From positions 1 to 10,680 of the forward strand of contig JAYWAC010000236.1 in NCBI GenBank assembly GCA_043782755.1: a stretch of DNA of 10,680 bases. Reading direction: 5' to 3'. Shown here piece by piece: positions 6,754 through 10,680 of this stretch. The notes below the pieces were generated by a model. The model saw nothing but the letters and a program-made list of their open reading frames with translations. It searched no databases and was not told where the DNA came from. Origin of the DNA: JADJYF01 sp043782755 (GTDB lineage Bacteria; Pseudomonadota; Gammaproteobacteria; Ga0077536). The position numbers and the translations under genes are program-made. Position 1 is the stretch's first letter, and each line of letters opens with the position of its first letter.

Positions 6754-6814
6754 AGCAGCCTGTCGGACCTATGGAATCCTCGCAGCAGATTCACCCGAAG
6801 TCCGACAGGCTGCT
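6754..6814. repeat. 61-bp MITE/REP-like element with perfect 15-bp terminal inverted repeats
   Basis: AGCAGCCTGTCGGAC (6754-6768) is repeated inverted and without mismatch as GTCCGACAGGCTGCT (6800-6814), separated by 31 bp. The long perfect arms and short unrelated core in an intergenic gap suggest a small non-autonomous mobile or REP-type element, or a strong cruciform/hairpin. No transposase and no convincing target-site duplication (left flank GCGCC, right flank AGTAT) are seen. The surrounding gap (6629-6883) holds no gene that I can support. Confidence 0.65.
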
Positions 6815-6819
6815 AGTAT
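6790..6819 (+). promoter_or_regulatory. Candidate promoter for the PQQ dehydrogenase
   Basis: TTCACC (6790-6795, 4 of 6 to TTGACA), an 18-bp spacer, and TAGTAT (6814-6819, 4 of 6 to TATAAT). It lies about 65 bp before the dehydrogenase ATG, with the -35 inside the inverted-repeat element and the -10 at its right edge. It is a weak match, offered only as the best candidate in the gap. Confidence 0.3.
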
Positions 6820-6883
6820 CCGCACGCCGCAGGCGATCCGCCGGTCGCCCGGCGATTACACCGCAAGCATTCGAGGAGGGGAG

Positions 6884-8737
6884 ATGATTTTTTCGCGCAC
6901 TAAACTGTGGCCCTGGCTGGGCTTGCTCGGCATTGTCACCGCGCAGGCGCAAGAGAGCGCGCCGAGCGCTACTCAGCCCGATACCGACTGGATGAGCTAC
7001 AACCAGAACGTCAACGGGCAGCGCTTCGCCGATCTGACCCAGATCACGCCGGCCAATGCGGCGCAACTGGGTGAAGTGTGCCGGCTCAAGGTCGATGAGA
7101 CCGGTGCCTTCCACACTAGCATCCTTGAAATCGACGGCACGCTGTATTTCACCACCGCCACTGACACTTTGGCGGTCGACGCCACCCATTGCAAAGTGCA
7201 TTGGCGCCATCACTACGAGGCCGAAGATCCGAGCGGCACGCCGCTCAAGGTCAATCGCGGTCTGGCCTATGCCAACGGTGTGTTGTATCGCGGCACGCTG
7301 GACTCGCGCCTGCTCGCCATCGACGTCGCGAGCGGCAAGACGCTGTGGCAATACCAGGTCGGTGAGCCGCAGCAGGGCGAGTTCTTCAGCGCCGCGCCGC
7401 AGATCTATCAGGGCCTCGTGATCGTCGGTGCGGCCGGCGGTGACTGGGGCACGCGGGGTCGCGTGATGGCTTTCGATGCCAAGAGCGGTCGTGAAGTGTG
7501 GCGCTTCTACACCATTCCACGCGGCAACGAGCCAGGCGCCGATTCGTGGAAGGATCAGCAGAGCGCGCAAACCGGCGGCGGTGGCACCTGGAGTACCTAC
7601 GCGCTCGACATCGCGGCCGGCGAAGTGTTCGTGCCGGTCGGCAATCCGACGCCCGATCTGCTGCCGCATCTGCGTCCGGGCGAGAATCTCTACACCGACA
7701 GCATGGTGGTGCTCGACGCCGCGACCGGCAAGATGAAGTGGTATCACCAGCTGTTGTCCAACGATGGTCAGGATCTCGATCTCGGGGCGAGCCCGATGCT
7801 GTACTACAACAGCCGGGGCGAACGCATGGTCGCGCTCGGTGCCAAGGACGGTTATGTCTACGGTGTTAATCGTGAAAATCAGCAGCGCGTATTCAAGACG
7901 CCCGTCACCACCATCAAGAACGCCGGCGTGCGCGCCGATGCTACCGGTGTCGAAATCTGCCCGGGCCCCTTGGGTGGTGTGGAATGGAATGGCCCGGCCT
8001 TCGATCGCACCAACAAGGCCATTGTCGTCGGCAGCGTTGACTGGTGTGCGATTGAAACCGCCGAAGAAGGCTTCAAGTTCAAGCCGGGGCAATTCAACCT
8101 AGGGGGCACCTTCAAGTTCTCCGACGTCGCGCGTGGCTGGATCACGTCTCTCGATGCCGACATCGGCGCGGTGCGCTGGAAGTTCGAAACGCCGGGACCG
8201 ATGGTGTCGGGCATTGTGCCGACCGCCGGCGGCGTGATCTTCGCGGGGGATATGAAGGGCAATTTCTTCGCCCTGTCCTCGACCGATGGCAAGGAGTTGT
8301 ACCGCGCCCAGACCGGCGGCGCGATGGCGGGCGGTGTGATCAGCTACAACCAGAAGGGACGTCAGTACGTCGCGGCGGTGGCCGGCAACGTCTCGCGTCT
8401 GACTTTCGGTGTGACGGGCAGCCCGACGCTGCTGATCTATGCCTTGGGCGGCAACGGCAAGGGTGGCGCGGCGCCGGTCGCATCCGCACCTGTGTCGTCT
8501 TCGCTGGCAACGGCCAGTGGCGCTGAGATCTACGGCAAAATCTGCGCGAATTGCCATGGTGGTAATGGTGAAGGCGCGAATGGCCCAGCCTTGAAGGGTC
8601 TCTCGGCGCGCATGGATCTGGCCAAGACCATTCAATGGATCGAGAACCCCTCGGCCAGGATGCCCAAGCTCTATCCCGAGCCGCTCAATGAGCAGGCGGT
8701 GAAGAGCGTGGCGGCCTACGTGCAGGGCCTCAAGTAG
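6884..8737 (+). CDS. Secreted PQQ-dependent dehydrogenase with C-terminal cytochrome c (quinohemoprotein)
   Basis: A 617-residue periplasmic enzyme that oxidises an alcohol, sugar or similar substrate with PQQ and passes electrons through its own heme c. A signal peptide (1-23, ending AQAQ) is followed by a PQQ beta-propeller (about 33-522) and, after an Ala/Ser/Pro linker, a cytochrome c domain (about 541-617) with CANCH (C554, C557, H558) and likely axial Met593. Landmarks are VNRGLAY (123-129), GGDWGTRG (185-192), GGGGTWSTYALD (231-242) and GNPTP (253-257). By alignment from memory with methanol dehydrogenases, metal/PQQ ligands would be D187 (usually Glu), N254, D297 (catalytic) and D299. 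The vicinal Cys pair of classic alcohol dehydrogenases is missing; C66/C103 and C359/C388 could form other disulfides. The start is set by a strong AGGAGGGG site just before the ATG at 6884; the open frame continuing upstream to 6302 runs antisense to pip and is not coding. Substrate unknown; no PQQ-synthesis genes are in the window. Confidence 0.93.
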   Translation: MIFSRTKLWPWLGLLGIVTAQAQESAPSATQPDTDWMSYNQNVNGQRFADLTQITPANAAQLGEVCRLKVDETGAFHTSILEIDGTLYFTTATDTLAVDATHCKVHWRHHYEAEDPSGTPLKVNRGLAYANGVLYRGTLDSRLLAIDVASGKTLWQYQVGEPQQGEFFSAAPQIYQGLVIVGAAGGDWGTRGRVMAFDAKSGREVWRFYTIPRGNEPGADSWKDQQSAQTGGGGTWSTYALDIAAGEVFVPVGNPTPDLLPHLRPGENLYTDSMVVLDAATGKMKWYHQLLSNDGQDLDLGASPMLYYNSRGERMVALGAKDGYVYGVNRENQQRVFKTPVTTIKNAGVRADATGVEICPGPLGGVEWNGPAFDRTNKAIVVGSVDWCAIETAEEGFKFKPGQFNLGGTFKFSDVARGWITSLDADIGAVRWKFETPGPMVSGIVPTAGGVIFAGDMKGNFFALSSTDGKELYRAQTGGAMAGGVISYNQKGRQYVAAVAGNVSRLTFGVTGSPTLLIYALGGNGKGGAAPVASAPVSSSLATASGAEIYGKICANCHGGNGEGANGPALKGLSARMDLAKTIQWIENPSARMPKLYPEPLNEQAVKSVAAYVQGLK

Positions 8738-8743
8738 CTTCCC

Positions 8744-8775
8744 CCTGCAGGTGCGAATGAATTCGCACCTGCAGG
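8744..8775. repeat. 32-bp perfect palindrome, REP-like, after the PQQ dehydrogenase
   Basis: CCTGCAGGTGCGAAT (8744-8758) and ATTCGCACCTGCAGG (8761-8775) are perfect inverted arms around GA. It begins 6 bp after the stop codon. The 'GTGCGAATTCATTCGCAC' type of core is reminiscent of dispersed REP palindromes in pseudomonads and related gammaproteobacteria (recognised from memory, not searched). With no T-run it is not a classical terminator, though the RNA hairpin would be very stable and could stabilise the 3' end or limit read-through into the next gene. The rest of the 8738-8826 gap shows nothing clear. Confidence 0.75.
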
Positions 8776-8826
8776 AGATCCATCCGCAATGCAGACCTTC
8801 GCTTCGCCATCCGTTACATTGCCGGC

Positions 8827-9207
8827 ATGAGCGAAGACCCGGCCCGCATCGAGAGCATCAGCGCCGTCACGGTATTCACCGTCGACATGGCGCGTGCGGT
8901 GCGCTTCTTCGAGGCGCTCGGCATGACGCGCAGCTACGGCGGACCCCAGGCGCCCTTCACCAGTTTTCATGCGGGCAGCGGTTATGTGAACGTCGCGCTG
9001 GGGCGGCCGCCGGAGCGTTTGTGGGGACGCGCCATCCTCTATGTGGCTGATGTCGATGCCATGTATGCGCGGGTGCTCGTGGCTGGCTATCAACCCTCGA
9101 CCGTACCGACTGACGCGCCCTGGGGCGAACGTTATTTCCATGTGCGCGATCCCGATGGCAATGAATTTTCCTTTGCGCGCCCCTTGGTTCAAATGGTGAC
9201 CTCATGA
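8827..9207 (+). CDS. VOC superfamily (glyoxalase/bleomycin-resistance-like) protein
   Basis: A 126-residue protein with the two-module fold pattern of the vicinal oxygen chelate superfamily. Module 1 begins ISAVTVFTVDMARAVRFFEALGM (11-33); module 2 has AILYVADVDAMYARVLVAGY (69-88) and ends with the typical WGERYFHVRDPDGNEFSF (99-116), including the usual C-terminal metal ligand position E113. The His normally found in the first strand appears replaced (VTVF), so the metal site may be altered or absent; the protein may be a non-enzymatic binder, an isomerase-type enzyme, or an antibiotic-binding protein. The ATG at 8827 has no clear ribosome-binding site. Its TGA overlaps the ATG of the next gene (ATGA, 9204-9207), a sign of translational coupling. 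It probably heads the plus-strand run up to the window end. Confidence 0.85.
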   Translation: MSEDPARIESISAVTVFTVDMARAVRFFEALGMTRSYGGPQAPFTSFHAGSGYVNVALGRPPERLWGRAILYVADVDAMYARVLVAGYQPSTVPTDAPWGERYFHVRDPDGNEFSFARPLVQMVTS

Positions 9208-9752
9208 GATTACTGTCGCTGGCGCTGTGCTTGGTGGTGGCGCCGCTCGCGGTCAGCGCTGGCGAAGCTCCGCAAGTCGGGTTGCTTGAGCTCTACAACT
9301 ACTATGAATATTCGCCGGCCTTGTTGTCTTCAGGGCAACCGACCCGCGAACAATTTCCGGCGATTGCCAAGGCGCATGTCGAGGCTGTCATCAACCTCGC
9401 GCCGGTTACCGATCCCGGTGCGCTGGCAGACGAAGAAGCCGTGGTGACCAAACTCGGCATGGCGTATGTGCACATTCCAGTCAACTGGGATCATCCACCG
9501 CGCGCCGACGTCAAAAGCTTCTTGGACGCGATGGCAAAATTCCACGGCAAGCGGGTGCTGGTGCACTGTTACGCCGGCTCGCGCGCATCGGCTTTCGTGT
9601 TTCTATATCGTGTGCTGGCGCTCGGCGCGGAACGCCTCCCCGCGCGCACTACACTGGAAGCGATCTGGGCAAATAATCCCGGTTACGAATTAGCGGTGGT
9701 CCCGCAGTGGCGGCAGTTGATAGATGATGTGCTGGCAGCAAATTCGCGCTGA
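9204..9752 (+). CDS. Secreted protein-tyrosine-phosphatase-like protein with a CX4R loop
   Basis: A 182-residue protein with a signal peptide (1-19, cleavage near VSAG) and a dual-specificity/BLH-type phosphatase fold. LLSSGQPTREQF (41-52) is the conserved 'SGQP' opening, AVINLAPVTD (61-70) a core strand, VNWDHP (93-98) carries the likely general acid D96, and the active-site loop is VHCYAGSRAS (120-129) with C122 and R127. The loop is one residue shorter than the classical HCX5R. Related annotated proteins ('protein tyrosine phosphatase family', beta-lactamase hydrolase-like phosphatases) share this CX4R form, so it is likely a family trait rather than damage. The substrate in the periplasm is unknown. 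It overlaps the upstream VOC gene by 4 bp and is 33 bp from the next gene. Confidence 0.82.
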   Translation: MRLLSLALCLVVAPLAVSAGEAPQVGLLELYNYYEYSPALLSSGQPTREQFPAIAKAHVEAVINLAPVTDPGALADEEAVVTKLGMAYVHIPVNWDHPPRADVKSFLDAMAKFHGKRVLVHCYAGSRASAFVFLYRVLALGAERLPARTTLEAIWANNPGYELAVVPQWRQLIDDVLAANSR

Positions 9753-9785
9753 CCGTGCGCATCCCGGAGACGACGGACAAGACGG

Positions 9786-10340
9786 ATGAGTAAATCTCTC
9801 AAAGAACAGTTGTTGGCGGCGGGCTTGGTCAAGCAGAAACAAGTGCACCAGGTCGAGAAGGAAAAGCACAAGCAGGCACGTCAGCAGCCCAAGCCCAAGG
9901 CGGCGGTCAAGGCCGCCATGCTGACGCCGGCCCAGCTCGAAACACAGAAGGCGCAAGCCGAGAAGACCGCGCGCGATCGTGAACTGAATCGCCAGCGTCA
10001 GGCCGACAGAGAACGTCGCGCCGTCATTATCCAGCTCGAACAGATCATCGACGGAGCGAAGCTCGACACCAAGTCCGGTGAGACGCCGTTTCGCTTCGTA
10101 GTGAAGGGCAAGATCAAGAAAATTTATGTGACCGCCGAGCAACACGCCGCGTTGGTCAAGGGCAGCTTGGGCGTGGTGCGTTTCCGTGAGGGCCTGGCGG
10201 TGGTGACGCGCGAAATCGCCGAGCGCATCGCCGCACGCGACGTGCGCACGCTGCTGGTGTTGCGCGATGGCAGCGAGCCCGACATCGTCGAAGATCCTGC
10301 TTATGCCGATTACAAAGTGCCGGACGACTTGATGTGGTGA
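9786..10340 (+). CDS. yaiL: YaiL/DUF2058 family protein (nucleoid/polysome-associated)
   Basis: A 184-residue soluble, highly basic protein of the DUF2058 family; E. coli YaiL has been described as nucleoprotein/polysome-associated, with no known enzymatic role. The N-terminus MSKSLKEQLLAAGLVKQKQV is the family opening. Residues about 20-85 are a charged Lys/Gln/Arg-rich, likely coiled-coil region. A small C-terminal domain (about 86-165) includes FRFVVKGKIKKIYV (102-115) and ends in the family tail DPAYADYKVPDDLMW (170-184), which is strongly diagnostic. It starts 33 bp after the phosphatase gene and its TGA overlaps the GTG of the next gene (GTGA, 10337-10340). Confidence 0.92.
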   Translation: MSKSLKEQLLAAGLVKQKQVHQVEKEKHKQARQQPKPKAAVKAAMLTPAQLETQKAQAEKTARDRELNRQRQADRERRAVIIQLEQIIDGAKLDTKSGETPFRFVVKGKIKKIYVTAEQHAALVKGSLGVVRFREGLAVVTREIAERIAARDVRTLLVLRDGSEPDIVEDPAYADYKVPDDLMW

Positions 10341-10680
10341 AGCGTTGGGCAATCATGGCGAGCCATGTCGGCGTGCTGCTGGCAGGTCTCACGTCGCCGC
10401 TCATGACCCACGCTGCTGACACCCTGCAATTGCGTTCGCCTGCCTTCAGCGCGGGCGGCGCCATTCCACTGCAATACACCTGCGAAGGCGAGAACCACCC
10501 GCCGCCGCTCAGCTGGTCCAATGTACCGGTCGGCACCCAGAGTCTGCTCTTGATAGTCGATGATCCGGACGCGCCCGATCCTGCCGCGCCACGCATGACC
10601 TGGGTGCATTGGTTGTTGTACGACCTGCCGCCTGACGTGCAGGGCTTGGCCGGCGGCACGACGGCGCTGCCGCAAGGCAC
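10337..10680 (+). CDS. Secreted YbhB/YbcL (Raf kinase inhibitor-like, PEBP) protein, 5' part
   Basis: The frame opens at the GTG at 10337 and is still open at the window end (114 full codons seen), so it is truncated by the window. A signal peptide is visible (MKRWAIMASHVGVLLAGL..., ending about THAA at 25-28), then the PEBP core: SPAFSAGGAIPLQYTCEGEN, PPPLSWSNVP, LLLIVDDPDAP with the anion-site DPDAP motif, and MTWVHWLLYDLP. The family usually has 'CdGenvSPpLsW'; here it reads CEGENHPPPLSW, a small change. YbhB/YbcL-type proteins bind anionic ligands; their physiological role in bacteria is poorly known. The start is either the GTG overlapping the YaiL stop (4-bp coupling) or an ATG at 10355, which would shorten the signal peptide; I prefer GTG because it supplies the basic n-region. 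Confidence 0.88.
   Translation, partial: MKRWAIMASHVGVLLAGLTSPLMTHAADTLQLRSPAFSAGGAIPLQYTCEGENHPPPLSWSNVPVGTQSLLLIVDDPDAPDPAAPRMTWVHWLLYDLPPDVQGLAGGTTALPQG

Noticed and set aside
6302..6883. 582-bp in-frame extension upstream of the PQQ dehydrogenase
   Set aside because: It runs antisense to the well-supported pip gene and across the inverted-repeat element; the signal peptide and strong AGGAGGGG site fix the start at 6884.
6791..8092. Long minus-strand open frame (433 codons) inside the PQQ dehydrogenase
   Set aside because: High-GC shadow of the real gene; composition is His/Arg/Ala-rich, with no domain pattern or ribosome-binding site.
9690..10352. Minus-strand 220-codon open frame over YaiL
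   Set aside because: Antisense shadow of YaiL; Leu/His-rich repeats come from the reversed Lys/Gln coding sequence.
10156..10680. Minus-strand open frames at the right edge
   Set aside because: They are antisense to the YaiL tail and to the YbhB/YbcL coding sequence, whose family motifs are clear on the plus strand.

Overview
This is a GC-rich (roughly 60-65% by eye), densely packed chromosomal window that looks gammaproteobacterial. The best lineage clue is a gene for a YaiL/DUF2058 protein ending in the conserved PYADxKVPDDLMW-like tail, supported by a YbaL/Kef-type antiporter and a REP-type palindrome. The carotenoid oxygenase, F420/FMN-type luciferase-like oxidoreductase and PQQ/heme dehydrogenase suggest an environmental, aerobic bacterium (for example Nevskiales/Steroidobacter-like), but the family-level placement is a guess.

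Layout. (1) Positions 3-1217: C-terminal part of a Kef/YbaL-type K+/H+ antiporter, cut by the window start. (2) 1231-4151, minus strand: a likely three-gene group read in the order carotenoid cleavage oxygenase, small secreted Cys-containing protein, luciferase-like (LLM) oxidoreductase. (3) 4254-4871, plus strand: a divergent TetR/WHG-domain regulator. The 102-bp gap between it and the oxygenase holds two near-identical operator-like repeats exactly 31 bp apart, one overlapping the -35 and the other lying next to the -10 of a plausible oxygenase promoter. (4) 4902-6628, minus strand: proline iminopeptidase followed by an unrecognised secreted protein, closed by a clear intrinsic terminator that overlaps the 3' end of the TetR gene. 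(5) 6629-6883: a 255-bp gap with a 61-bp element bounded by perfect 15-bp inverted repeats. (6) 6884-8737: a secreted PQQ dehydrogenase with a C-terminal cytochrome c domain, followed by a 32-bp perfect palindrome. (7) 8827-10680, plus strand: a tight run of a VOC/glyoxalase-like protein, a secreted PTP-like phosphatase with a CX4R loop, YaiL/DUF2058, and the start of a secreted YbhB/YbcL-family protein cut by the window end. Two junctions in this run are 4-bp start/stop overlaps.

How the parts may work together. The most coherent unit is the TetR-controlled oxygenase cluster: the regulator probably senses a small hydrophobic or aromatic compound and de-represses an oxygenase that cleaves a polyene or stilbene-type double bond. 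The LLM oxidoreductase and the small periplasmic protein may act on the products or in the same pathway. The assignment of regulator to target is inference from divergent layout and repeated operators. The PQQ dehydrogenase would oxidise an alcohol or sugar in the periplasm and pass electrons through its own heme. No CRISPR, RNA gene, phage or complete insertion sequence was seen.
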